Part shown: positions 8,708 through 16,241 of the stretch, one piece after another | Layout: each line of letters starts with the position of its first letter | How positions within the stretch are numbered: position 1 is the first letter of the stretch | Source: Chloroflexota bacterium | GTDB lineage: Bacteria; Chloroflexota; Anaerolineae; 4572-78; J111 | NCBI GenBank assembly: GCA_016860845.1 | Contig: BOKF01000011.1 | Location: forward strand, 1 to 64,000 | Length of the DNA stretch: 64,000 bases | Reading direction: 5' to 3' | Made by a program: the position numbers and the translations under genes | The notes under the pieces: generated by a model | What the model saw: the letters and a program-made list of their open reading frames with translations, nothing else | What the model was told of the DNA's origin: nothing | The model's database searches: none

Positions 8708-8923
8708 ATGGAGTTAGAACTCAAACAGAAGCGTGCTTTAGTTATTGGCGGCATCATCGGCGCAATTCTGGGAGCGGGCGTGGCTTATCTGTTGGCGACC
8801 GCGCCGGCCGATCTGAAGGAGGGAGAAGAAGTCAAACCCCTCTCGGCCCCGGAGCTGATTGCCCTGACCAGTGCGGCGGCAGCGCTCATCCGCCGGCTGG
8901 ATGATATTCGCCGCAGAACATGA
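8708..8923 (+). CDS. Small single-pass membrane protein of unknown function
   Basis: 71-aa protein with an N-terminal basic stretch (KQKR), one glycine-rich membrane helix (about residues 10-29, GGIIGAILGAGVAYLL) and a charged, probably helical C-terminal tail ending RRLDDIRRRT. The layout (short N-end, GxxxG helix, soluble tail) resembles YtxH-type small envelope proteins, but no family can be assigned with confidence. A GAAGG site precedes the ATG and a good promoter lies about 45 bases upstream. It is followed by a repeat array and then argG; a functional link with arginine synthesis is not implied. Confidence 0.6.
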   Translation: MELELKQKRALVIGGIIGAILGAGVAYLLATAPADLKEGEEVKPLSAPELIALTSAAAALIRRLDDIRRRT

Positions 8924-9007
8924 CAGGTGACAAAGTAGCAGGGTAGCAGGTAACATTGCCATTACCCTGTTCCTCTGCGACTTGCTCCTCTGCGACCCTG
9001 CACCCTG
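8924..9007. repeat. Inverted short-repeat array between the small protein and argG
   Basis: GTAGCAG and GGTAGCAGG units on the left (about 8934-8953) face TACCCTG, CCTCTGCGAC and ACCCTG units on the right (about 8962-9007), giving an imperfect stem. Units are 7 to 14 bases long and degenerate. Confidence 0.55.
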
Positions 9008-9041
9008 AATCTAAACCTAAATAATCTATCTGGAGAAGAAC

Positions 9042-10364
9042 ATGGGAAAAGATAAAAAGAAAAAGGAGCACCGGCTGGCCCTGGATGCTCCCCAAGCAAA
9101 AGCAGAGCGACCGAAAGTAAAAAAGGTCGTGCTGGCCTACTCCGGCGGGTTGGACACCAGTGTGATTGTGCCCTGGCTGCGCAACAATTATGGCTGTGAG
9201 GTTGTCTGTATGTGCGCCAACCTGGGCCAGGAAGAAGAATTGGACGGCCTGGAAGCCAAAGCCCTGGCCTCCGGCGCCAGCAAATGTTATATCGAAGATT
9301 TGCGCGAAGAATTTATCAGCCAGTACATCTTCCCGACACTGCGGGCCGGGGCCATTTATGAGCGCAAATATTTGCTCGGCACCAGCTTTGCCCGCCCCTT
9401 GATTGCCCGGCGGCAGGTCGAAATTGCCGAACTGGAAGGGGCCGATGCCGTGTCGCACGGGGCCACCGGCAAAGGCAATGACCAGGTTCGCTTTGAACTG
9501 ACCTACCAGGCGCTCAATCCCCGGCTGCGGGTGATTGCGCCCTGGCGCGAGTGGGACATCCGCTCCCGCGAAGATGCCCTGGACTACGCCGCCGAGTTCA
9601 ATGTGCCCGTCTCGGCCACGGTCAAATCCATCTACAGCCGCGACCGCAACATCTGGCACCTCAGCCACGAGGGCGGCATTCTCGAAGATCCCTGGATCGA
9701 GCCGGAGCGGGCCATGTACCAGATGACGGTAGACCCGCAGGATGCGCCCGACAAGCCGGAGTATGTCGAGATTGATTTTCAGGAGGGCATTCCCAAGCGG
9801 CTCAACGGCGAAGCCAAAGGCCCGATTGGCCTGGTGACCACGCTCAACGAAATCGGCGGGCGGCATGGCGTGGGCCGGGTAGACCTGGTGGAAAACCGGC
9901 TGGTCGGCATGAAGAGTCACGGCGTCTACGAGACGCCCGGCGGCACGATTCTGGTCGAAGCGCACCAGGCTCTGGAGCAGCTTTGCCTGGACAAGCAGAT
10001 GCTGCACTACAAAGAGTTGATTGCCCACAAGTATGCTGAATTGGTCTACAACGGCCAGTGGTACAGCCCCCTGCGCGAGGCGCTCGACGCTTTTGTAGCG
10101 GTAACGCAGCGCCATATGACCGGCACGGTCCGGCTGAAACTGTACAAAGGCCATGTGATGCTGGTTGGGCGTAAGTCGCCTTACAGCCTCTACCGCGAAG
10201 ATTATGCCACCTTTGGCGAAGAGGATGTCTACAACCAGGAGGACGCCGAGGGCTTCATCAAGCTCTTTGGCCTGCCGATGAAGGTGCAGGCCATGCTCGA
10301 CATCGAAGGCGTGCGCCGGGGGGTACACGAGGAGCCGGATTACAGTAAGTTTAAACGGGATTAA
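9042..10364 (+). CDS. argG: Argininosuccinate synthase
   Basis: Joins citrulline and aspartate, with ATP hydrolysed to AMP and PPi, to give argininosuccinate: the penultimate step of arginine synthesis, in the cytoplasm. The ATP-pyrophosphatase motif [10 protein letters not shown] is at about residues 32-41, and the [13 protein letters not shown] stretch (about 145-157) binds citrulline/aspartate. The protein is 440 aa because of a lysine-rich N-terminal extension of about 25 residues before the usual start; a GGAGAAG site in front of 9042 supports the long form. argH follows 77 bp downstream, separated by a 7-base inverted repeat array, and the two are probably co-transcribed. Confidence 0.96.
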   Translation: MGKDKKKKEHRLALDAPQAKAERPKVKKVVLAYSGGLDTSVIVPWLRNNYGCEVVCMCANLGQEEELDGLEAKALASGASKCYIEDLREEFISQYIFPTLRAGAIYERKYLLGTSFARPLIARRQVEIAELEGADAVSHGATGKGNDQVRFELTYQALNPRLRVIAPWREWDIRSREDALDYAAEFNVPVSATVKSIYSRDRNIWHLSHEGGILEDPWIEPERAMYQMTVDPQDAPDKPEYVEIDFQEGIPKRLNGEAKGPIGLVTTLNEIGGRHGVGRVDLVENRLVGMKSHGVYETPGGTILVEAHQALEQLCLDKQMLHYKELIAHKYAELVYNGQWYSPLREALDAFVAVTQRHMTGTVRLKLYKGHVMLVGRKSPYSLYREDYATFGEEDVYNQEDAEGFIKLFGLPMKVQAMLDIEGVRRGVHEEPDYSKFKRD

Positions 10365-10368
10365 TAAC

Positions 10369-10429
10369 GACCACGGACCGCCGACTGCCGAATGACTAAT
10401 GGGCGGTCGGCGGTCTGCCGTCTGCGGTC
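10369..10429. repeat. Inverted 7-base repeat array between argG and argH
   Basis: The right arm (10404-10429) reads as heptamers CGGTCGG, CGGTCTG, CCGTCTG, CGGTC, and the left arm (10369-10390) is their approximate complement (GACCACGGACCGCCGACTG). A stable RNA hairpin inside the arg transcript is expected, just before the argH ribosome site. Confidence 0.75.
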
Positions 10430-10441
10430 ATAGGAGTAACA

Positions 10442-11830
10442 ATGACTCAACTCTGGGGGGGGCGCTTTAGCGGGGACACGGACCCGCTCATGCGCCAATT
10501 CCAAGACAGTATTTACTTTGATGTGCGGCTGTGGGAAGCCGACCTGGACGGCAGCATGGCTTATGCTCGCGCCCTGGCCCGCGCTGGTGTTATCACCGCC
10601 GCAGAGGCCGACGTTCTGCAAGACGGCCTGGACGAAATCCGGGCCGAGTTTGCCCAGAATCGCTTTGAACTGAAAGCCAGCGACGAGGATATTCACACCG
10701 CCGTCGAACGCCGCCTGGGTGAGCTGGTCGGCGAGGTGGCCGGCAAGCTGCATACCGGCCGCTCCCGCAACGACCAGGCCGCCACGGATACTCGCTTCTG
10801 GCTCAAGCGGCAGATTGTCAAACTGCGGGCGCAGGTCGTCGCCTTGCAGAAGGCCATCCTGGCCAAAGCCGAGGAATATTTTAATGTCATCATGCCCGGC
10901 TACACCCACTTGCAGCAGGCCCAGCCGGTGCGTTTCGCCCACTGGCTGCTCAGCTACGGCTGGATGTTGCAGCGCGATAAGGAACGGCTGGACGATCTGA
11001 CCCGGCGGGTGGACGTGCTGCCGCTGGGCAGCGGGGCCTTGGCCGGCAATCCGCTGGGCATTGACCGCGCCTTTCTGGCCGAGGCGTTGGGCTTTGCCGC
11101 GCTGTCCACCAACAGTATGGACGCCGTCGGCGATCGCGATTACCTGCTGGAGTTTCTCAGTTGGGCAGCGATCACCCAGGTGCATCTCAGCCGGCTGGCC
11201 GAGGATTTGATTATCTACAGCAGCCGCGAGTTTGGCTTTGTCGCTATTGCCGATGCTTACTCGACCGGTTCCAGCCTGATGCCGCAGAAAAAGAACGCCG
11301 ATTCGCTCGAATTGATCCGGGGCAAAACCGGGCGGGTCGCCGGCCATTTGACCGGCCTGCTGACGACCCTCAAGGGCCTGCCTTCGACTTACAACAAGGA
11401 CCTGCAGGAAGACAAAGAGCCGCTCTTTGATACCGTAGACACGCTCATGCTGACCCTGCCCATTACGACCGGGGTGGTCAGCACCCTGACCGTGGATGCC
11501 TCCAAAATTTATGACTCGATGGACAGCGCCATGCTGGCGACCGAACTGGCCGACTACCTGGTGAGCAAGGGTATACCCTTTCGCCAGGCCCACCACCTAG
11601 TCGGCGAGATTGTGCGCAAGGCCATCGAGTTGGACCAGCCCCTCTTCTCCTTCCCCCTGGCCGCCTACCGGCAGTTCAGCCCTCTCTTTGACCGTGACGT
11701 CCACCAATGGCTCACCTTCAACCGCGCCGCCGACCGCCGCACCAGTTCCGGCGGCACCGCCGAAGCCGCCGTGCGGGAGCAGTTGGAGGCGCTGCGGGCG
11801 GTAGTGGGGGAGGTAAGTGGTGAGGGCTAA
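10442..11830 (+). CDS. argH: Argininosuccinate lyase
   Basis: Cleaves argininosuccinate to arginine and fumarate, the last step of arginine synthesis. 462 aa, normal length. The N-terminal LWGGRFSG, the HTGRSRNDQ substrate loop (about residues 103-111), the YTHLQQAQPVRFAHW helix (about 154-168) and the superfamily signature GSSLMPQKKN (about 278-287) are all intact; the catalytic Ser of fumarase-superfamily enzymes lies in GSS. A GGAG site precedes the ATG. It is the last gene of the arginine unit; the integron cassette array begins about 40 bp after its stop. Confidence 0.96.
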   Translation: MTQLWGGRFSGDTDPLMRQFQDSIYFDVRLWEADLDGSMAYARALARAGVITAAEADVLQDGLDEIRAEFAQNRFELKASDEDIHTAVERRLGELVGEVAGKLHTGRSRNDQAATDTRFWLKRQIVKLRAQVVALQKAILAKAEEYFNVIMPGYTHLQQAQPVRFAHWLLSYGWMLQRDKERLDDLTRRVDVLPLGSGALAGNPLGIDRAFLAEALGFAALSTNSMDAVGDRDYLLEFLSWAAITQVHLSRLAEDLIIYSSREFGFVAIADAYSTGSSLMPQKKNADSLELIRGKTGRVAGHLTGLLTTLKGLPSTYNKDLQEDKEPLFDTVDTLMLTLPITTGVVSTLTVDASKIYDSMDSAMLATELADYLVSKGIPFRQAHHLVGEIVRKAIELDQPLFSFPLAAYRQFSPLFDRDVHQWLTFNRAADRRTSSGGTAEAAVREQLEALRAVVGEVSGEG

Positions 11831-11870
11831 AGAAAATCGTCCCAAATTCGTTTCCAAAGAAGGCAAATTC

Positions 11871-11968
11871 GGTTACAATGAAGGCAGAAGTTTCCGTGTG
11901 GAAGGCTCAGAGAATGAACTTTCCGTCCTAAGTCATCGGACGGAGGCTTCGTCTGCAAATTGTTAGCC
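11871..11968 (+). other. attC-like integron recombination site A (degenerate left half)
   Basis: The right end carries the R' core GTTAGCC (11962-11968) with the crossover between G11962 and T11963. The right arm CTTCGTCTGC (11947-11956) can pair with the left GCAGAAG region (11884-11890), and a TCCGTCC/GGACGGA hairpin (11921-11927 and 11937-11943) fills the middle. The left R'' core is degenerate (GGTTACAA at 11871-11878), so this could be a decayed attC or the array's entry site. The GTTAGCCTGCC at 11962-11972 is an exact complement of GGCAGGCTAAC at 12572-12582. Confidence 0.55.
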
Positions 11969-12002
11969 TGCCAAGCGTATCGCCTAAAAAAGGAAACAGA
12001 AC

Positions 12003-12581
12003 ATGACCAAAACATTGATTGATACACAAAAAAGTATAAACGACTTCCTCACCGAAGCGAATACATGTGCATTGCAAAAACTCGGGTTCGCAGCGATGCT
12101 AATAGTTTTTCCTGTCATATTGTCGGTTTCAGAAGCGCTTGAACGAGCGAAAGCACCTAGTAGCGCTGGGCAGAGCTACCCTGATAAAGACCTGTTTAAA
12201 GAATTTGTGCCGCGTATGGCTGACAACTCCTGGCTTGTGTTACGTGATCCTAATTCTTCGCTTTCTAATCAAGATATTGCTATAGATTTGTCTAATGTCA
12301 GAGATGATTTGGCCCATCAATTATCCCTCCCAAAACACATAGGTATGATTAATATCAAGTCCGAAGCCAAAGAATATTTTAAGGATCATCCTGGCATCGC
12401 TCGTGTAATAAGCGTATTAGAATTTGTCCAGGAAGTAAGTCGGACGGTAGACAGTGTTATTAAGATGTATCCAACTGTTCCTTTTGATCCAAATCCGAAG
12501 GGGAATCCTAGAAGTCCGGCAGAACAAGTGTTTCTATCAAGTACAATGTCCTCCGCGTCTTCGCCGAGACAGGCAGGCTAA
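12003..12581 (+). CDS. Cassette-borne protein with a HEPN-like Rx4H motif, function unknown
   Basis: 192 aa, AT-rich compared with argH, with a good AAAGGA site before the ATG. I do not recognise a named family. The sequence is mostly alpha-helical and contains NVRDDLAHQL (about residues 99-108), an R-x4-H motif of the kind found in the active site of HEPN ribonucleases. The C-terminal tail from about residue 175 is Ser/Pro-rich and its last codons run into the attC, the TAA stop itself being part of the R'' core at 12576-12582; this is the compact layout of integron cassettes. It may be an RNase-type toxin or defence effector, but the single motif is weak evidence. No obvious antitoxin partner is encoded beside it. 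Confidence 0.6.
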   Translation: MTKTLIDTQKSINDFLTEANTCALQKLGFAAMLIVFPVILSVSEALERAKAPSSAGQSYPDKDLFKEFVPRMADNSWLVLRDPNSSLSNQDIAIDLSNVRDDLAHQLSLPKHIGMINIKSEAKEYFKDHPGIARVISVLEFVQEVSRTVDSVIKMYPTVPFDPNPKGNPRSPAEQVFLSSTMSSASSPRQAG

Positions 12582-12838
12582 CAACTCATCAGACTGTGTA
12601 AAAACTCAAAGTGACGGTTTACAATTTTCAATACTTGTCCCACTTGGGTTAGTTTGGGAACGAGACTCGTGATTTTTGGAGAAATTTTATCGATAAAGTG
12701 GGAGACTCAAATAGTTTTCACACAGTCTGCATTTGCAGCGGACGGCCCGAGCACGGTTTTTATTGAAGTAGTCTTATGCACTTTGAGGCTGCTTGTTATT
12801 GGGGGGTTCGTGGCCGCCGCTGAAATGCGGCGTTAGGC
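12576..12838 (+). other. attC-like integron recombination site B, interrupted by a small element
   Basis: Left core GGCTAAC (12576-12582) and right core GTTAGGC (12832-12838). If bases 12590-12732 are removed, the arms pair well: CATTTGCAGCGGACGGCC on the left against the complement of GGCCGCCGCTGAAATG on the right, with one G and one A left unpaired on the left strand, as extrahelical bases are in true attC sites. The restored site would be 120 bp. Its centre shares a GCACTTTGRGGCT segment and more with site C, so both belong to one attC family. Confidence 0.75.
12590..12729. mobile_element. 140-bp MITE-like element with 17-bp terminal inverted repeats
   Basis: The ends read CAGACTGTGTRAAAACT with 16 of 17 positions matching in inverted orientation, and CAT flanks both sides (12587-12589 and 12730-12732) as a possible 3-bp target duplication. 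It has no coding capacity. Inner TCCCACTT segments are also inverted. It must have entered after the attC was formed, since removing it with one CAT restores the attC stem. Confidence 0.65.
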
Positions 12839-13903
12839 CGCTCTCTATCACAACTGCAGTATCCCAGATTTAATATTTGGAAATTATCAACACATTGGAT
12901 TTTAGAATATGGCGTCAACTGGTATTTCAGAATTCACTTTCGGTTTTGCATTTCTTTTTGAACAAACACAGAGATACTGGGCAAACTTACAGGCTGCACC
13001 TGTATTACCTAGTCTGAAACAGGAGGTAAATGACGCTTGGGATGCTCGCTTACCCCTTCAGGGTACAGACTTCTACTATCAGTTCAAGTTGAGCGACTAT
13101 CTAACAAGACGCAACTCAAAGTACATCGCTGACGGAACATATAACAGCCCATACTATAGGATTTCACTTCATCGTCGGAATGGAAGTCTGCAACATCGAC
13201 GGTTGATGAGCCACGCACAAAATAATCCAAATACATTTTATGTTATACCCGAATTCAATGGGGAAAGTGCATTCAATAGCTGTTTCCTTGAGCGCCAGAT
13301 TGTCGACAATTCTCGGCTTATTCCACTTGCTCAGTGTAATCCAATCAATGATGGAGAACAACATCATATCACGTTCCAAATGGGAAATCCCACTTGGATG
13401 CAACACTCTGAAGCCAAGCAGCATGATGACTCCATACCTGGCCGAGAAATAGAGTCACTATACAGAGCATCACACGATTTATGGAGGCCAGTAAATATGG
13501 GTTTTGCTCAGAACCTATTCGATAGCACAGCACAGGCAGTTAGACGTAGATTAGCAGAAGAAGGGGAATTTGATTTTTCTGTATTGAATCTACTAAACCC
13601 GCCCCTCGACCTGGGAAATCGGACGAGATACTTACAAAGAACCGCAGAACTCTTATCAGTCTTTTATGGTTTAACACTTGTAATTGTTGGAAGGGAACAA
13701 TAAATAATTAATTGGGGTCTATTTCAGCGACAAACAGTAAAGGAATTCTAGTTTTCAAGGTGGTGTGGTCGTGGCCTGTCCAAAATACGGCCTAACCACC
13801 GCTTGCACTTGACGCCACGAGCTCGGCATTTTTTGAAGTCACCTTTGGCACTTTGGGGCTACTGGTTATCGAAGTCTGCGTGGGCGCAGCTTACGCGCAG
13901 GCG
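12833..13903 (+). mobile_element. Integron gene cassette 2 (264-aa ORF plus attC)
   Basis: It runs from the T after the crossover G of site B to the G of site C. The start with the preceding G (GTTAGGCCG, 12832-12840) is the exact complement of CGGCCTAAC (13788-13796) at its own attC, the expected self-matching end pair. It holds one plus-strand ORF. Confidence 0.72.
12909..13703 (+). CDS. Cassette-borne hypothetical protein, possible PD-(D/E)xK-like nuclease
   Basis: 264 aa, AT-rich, no family recognised. The region GTDFYYQFKLSDYL (about residues 51-64) has the look of a nuclease core in the D-x(n)-(E/Q)xK style (Asp in GTD, then QFK), and a preceding helix contains a conserved-looking EVNDAWD. 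The middle has several His/Arg-rich turns (LHRRNGSLQHRR) and the C-terminal third is predicted helical. No signal peptide or membrane segment is seen, so it should be cytoplasmic. No strong Shine-Dalgarno lies before 12909, but the frame has no better start. It occupies cassette 2 alone. The nuclease idea is tentative; fold prediction could overturn it. Confidence 0.5.
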   Translation: MASTGISEFTFGFAFLFEQTQRYWANLQAAPVLPSLKQEVNDAWDARLPLQGTDFYYQFKLSDYLTRRNSKYIADGTYNSPYYRISLHRRNGSLQHRRLMSHAQNNPNTFYVIPEFNGESAFNSCFLERQIVDNSRLIPLAQCNPINDGEQHHITFQMGNPTWMQHSEAKQHDDSIPGREIESLYRASHDLWRPVNMGFAQNLFDSTAQAVRRRLAEEGEFDFSVLNLLNPPLDLGNRTRYLQRTAELLSVFYGLTLVIVGREQ

Positions 13904-13909
13904 TTATGC
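13790..13909 (+). other. attC-like integron recombination site C
   Basis: Left core GCCTAAC (13790-13796), right core GTTATGC (13903-13909), 120 bp in all, the same length as site B without its insert. The inner arms (ACGCCACG on the left, CGTGGGCGC on the right) pair imperfectly. The central part is clearly homologous to that of site B. No further cassette with a matching end follows, so this is the right border of the array. Confidence 0.7.
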
Positions 13910-13959
13910 GCTCGTTTGACCTTTTCTAATTGTGGTGACACCAACCTAGAATTGAAAGG

Positions 13960-13997
13960 AATAAAGGGGGCTGGCCTATGGCTGGCCTTTATTGTTT
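13960..13997. terminator. Hairpin terminator between the cassette array and the minus-strand genes
   Basis: AATAAAGG (13960-13967) and CCTTTATT (13986-13993) form an 8-bp outer stem around GGCTGGCC/GGCTGGCC inner sequence, followed by GTTT on the plus strand. It could end transcription from both sides, being also just beyond the 3' end of the minus-strand gene at 14038. Confidence 0.6.
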
Positions 13998-14037
13998 CGG
14001 CTAAATTATTGCAAACCGGATGAAAATTGATTACCAG

Positions 14038-15333
14038 CTATTGGGGGTAGTGCGGGAGCCACGCCAGCACCCGGAGACCTTCATGCGCCTCAATGACAAC
14101 TTCGAGCGGCTTAAACTGAGGATTCAGGACGAGCAAATGATACTGAGAGGAACTCCCGGCTGGCTGAGTGACCAAAGCGATGGCCTTTTCATGCGGTGAA
14201 AAGACCGGGAGCGAGGTCAACTGGCCGGCTGGAGATTGGTACCAAATGGCCGCTTCGTGTTGCTTCAAATCGTAGTAGATCAGATTCCCCTCTCGAAACA
14301 GTCCAAAGGCATCCCCGGCCGGCGACCAGAACGGGTCCGTATTCAGCTTGCCTTCCCCGGCTTTGGATAACTCGTGGCTGAAGATGAGCTGCCGTTCTTT
14401 GGAGCGCTGGTTATCGGACAGCCAGATACCCAGGTACCAGCAGCCGCCTTTGGGCCGTTCGGCCTGGCATTCTTTCTGGGTAAAGGGTTCGTAATAAACT
14501 GTATAGCGCCCGTCGGGCGACATATTGGCCAACTGGCTGCCCGGCGACATTTGGTAGGCTGGGGTGTAGTCCTTTACCCGGTGGAAATAATTTCGAGGCT
14601 GGCTGTAAAGGAGGGTATTGCCGGCAGTCCAGCGCAGCTCAAAAATTGAACCAACCGGGACGGGCCAGGTTTGGCGTACCCCCGTGAGCGGAGTAAGCGT
14701 CACTAATTTACTCCAAGAGCCGCTCAGGTAATCTGGCCGCAGTTCGCCAGCCCAGGCGGGAACGAGCAGGTGAGGCGAGGATTGGCTCAGTGCTTCTGCC
14801 TGGCCTGCTTTATAACCCAGTTGGCAGGTCGGAGCCATCAATCCGGCAGCACACCCCTTACTCCAGGCAGCCGTCACAGTAGGGTCAACCCTGATAGCCG
14901 CTGTTTTTCTCTCGCCGGTGACAGCATTAAAGAGGCGCAACTGAAATTTTCGGCTGTTTGCCGCCAAATCCACGTAAGCCAGGTGCAGGCCATCGGGCGA
15001 CCAACTGAGCGTCGCATCCTCAGCTTCTCCCGGAACCGTTATTTCAGGAGAAGCGCTGTCGCCAACTGAGTACAATTTGGGGCCAACCGCCACCCAGCAC
15101 GGCGCTTTCACCCGGCCCAGACACCCCGGCGAGGGGAGGATCAAGGCAGCCGCAGCAGCCGGTCCCACCGGCTCCCGCCTGAGGGAGTCAACATCCAGTA
15201 CATAAATCTCGCCATCCTGCCAGACGAGCAAAGAGCCGGTTTTGGCGGTTGCCGGCTGGTAAAACACAGTTACCAGCACAACCAGCAGGGCGGCGCCCAC
15301 CCAAAAGGCCAGGTGGTTCCACTGGAATTTCAC
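14038..15333 (-). CDS. Membrane-anchored WD40/TolB-like beta-propeller protein
   Basis: 431 aa. An N-terminal hydrophobic helix (about residues 8-26) anchors or exports the protein; the rest looks like a PD40-type propeller, with blades marked by LSWSPDGLHLAYVD (about 108-121), NMSPDGRYTVYYE and FWSPAGDAFGLF. Such proteins are usually envelope-located and act in binding or scaffolding; the ligand is unknown. The start is GTG at 15333, inside the stop of the upstream ParB-like gene (4-base GTGA overlap), so the two are translated together. Several Cys residues in the exported part could form disulfides. Confidence 0.65.
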   Translation of the reverse strand: MKFQWNHLAFWVGAALLVVLVTVFYQPATAKTGSLLVWQDGEIYVLDVDSLRREPVGPAAAAALILPSPGCLGRVKAPCWVAVGPKLYSVGDSASPEITVPGEAEDATLSWSPDGLHLAYVDLAANSRKFQLRLFNAVTGERKTAAIRVDPTVTAAWSKGCAAGLMAPTCQLGYKAGQAEALSQSSPHLLVPAWAGELRPDYLSGSWSKLVTLTPLTGVRQTWPVPVGSIFELRWTAGNTLLYSQPRNYFHRVKDYTPAYQMSPGSQLANMSPDGRYTVYYEPFTQKECQAERPKGGCWYLGIWLSDNQRSKERQLIFSHELSKAGEGKLNTDPFWSPAGDAFGLFREGNLIYYDLKQHEAAIWYQSPAGQLTSLPVFSPHEKAIALVTQPAGSSSQYHLLVLNPQFKPLEVVIEAHEGLRVLAWLPHYPQ

Positions 15334-16241
15334 GCCTGGGCCGCCTCAATCGAGTGCAGAAATTCCTCCACGGCCTCCGGCAGTTCAATCTTTTCTAAAT
15401 CGTGCTGTTCGCGCAGGGCGGCCTGGTGGCGGATGAGCCACATGTAGAGGTCGCTTTCGGAGCGGCCGGGGAAATCTTTGATAACATCCATCTGCCGCAC
15501 CGCTTCGAGCATGGGCAAATAAACGTGATCGTACCAATCGGCGGCGGCCAGTTGAAAAGCGGTATCCGGGTCGTCGGCCAGGGGCTGGCCGCGCTCTTTT
15601 TCCAGGTAGAAACGATGCAGCTCGATGTGTTTCAACAGCCGCCAGTAACCTGAAGGTTCCGAAAAATCAAGATGGTGTTTAGAATCCGGGCGGGTCCTAT
15701 CAAGCCGAGTTCTGGTTAAAAAGTAGGCGCACTCTTCCTTGATGAGCAGTTCGTCCGGCTCGACGTCGGGCGCAAGCGAGATGGAGGTGGGCAGCTCGGT
15801 CACATGGGCTTGAATCGTCTCCCAGCCCAGCGCCCGCGCCACCGAAACACGGTGGTTGCCATCTTTGACAAAATAAACCTGGTCAATTTTATACACGTCA
15901 ATGGGGGGGAAGCCCTTGCCGGTTTCGGCCAGGGTATAAATGTTGCGCCAGCGCTCTTTCTCTCGTTCGTTGCCGCTGCGGGGTAGAAAATGGCGGGTAA
16001 AATCCTCGTAGCGGCCGGTGCTGCCGGCGATATTCTCAAGAGGAATATCCTGCACGCCCAGGTAGGCCGCTTCCTTTAAGTTTAATTTTTTAATGACCTC
16101 GTCGAAAGAAAGCAGATGCATGTTGTGGCCGGTAATCAGCCCCAGCATCATTTCCAAAAAGCCTTTGACTTTGGCCCGGTTAAATTCCGTTTCGCTCCGA
16201 ATATAGGTGATGGCTTCGGCGCTCAAATGGTTGGAGTCCAT
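15330..16241 (-). CDS. ParB/sulfiredoxin-fold domain protein (DUF4032-like)
   Basis: 303 aa, cytoplasmic. The segment PPIDVYKIDQVYFVKDGNH (about residues 115-133), continuing RVSVARALG, matches the ParB N-terminal domain in which a GxxR-type box binds nucleotide; here it reads DGNHR, as in the DUF4032-like branch rather than true plasmid ParB. No helix-turn-helix follows; the C-terminal half is rich in aromatic and charged residues (WYDHVYLPMLE, DLYMWLIRHQ) and helical. It overlaps the propeller gene by 4 bases. The role is unknown; partition is unlikely because no ParA gene is beside it. Confidence 0.65.
   Translation of the reverse strand: MDSNHLSAEAITYIRSETEFNRAKVKGFLEMMLGLITGHNMHLLSFDEVIKKLNLKEAAYLGVQDIPLENIAGSTGRYEDFTRHFLPRSGNEREKERWRNIYTLAETGKGFPPIDVYKIDQVYFVKDGNHRVSVARALGWETIQAHVTELPTSISLAPDVEPDELLIKEECAYFLTRTRLDRTRPDSKHHLDFSEPSGYWRLLKHIELHRFYLEKERGQPLADDPDTAFQLAAADWYDHVYLPMLEAVRQMDVIKDFPGRSESDLYMWLIRHQAALREQHDLEKIELPEAVEEFLHSIEAAQA

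Larger units (their letters stand above)
11963..12832 (+). mobile_element. Integron gene cassette 1 (HEPN-like ORF plus attC)
   Basis: It begins at the T after the G of attC site A and ends at the G of site B. Its first bases with the preceding G (GTTAGCCTGCC) are the exact 11-bp complement of GGCAGGCTAAC in front of its own attC. That is the pairing expected when an excised cassette closes into a circle. One plus-strand ORF fills it, starting 40 bp in and ending inside the R'' box. The total length of about 870 bp includes a 140-bp element inserted in the attC. Confidence 0.72.

Noticed and set aside
8886..10328. 480-codon open frame antisense to argG
   Set aside because: It is a mirror of the GC-rich argG codons with no recognisable protein features and no start signals; argG is beyond doubt.
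10361..11596. 411-codon open frame antisense to argH
   Set aside because: Same reason: shadow of a conserved gene, with Gln/Gly/His-rich text typical of antisense frames.
12654..12836. Sixty-codon plus-strand frame between the two cassettes
   Set aside because: It runs through the MITE-like element and the attC stem, both non-coding structures, and has no family match.
15330..16241. Chromosome or plasmid partition ParB
   Set aside because: No helix-turn-helix region, no parS-like sites and no ParA gene beside it; only the N-terminal fold is shared.
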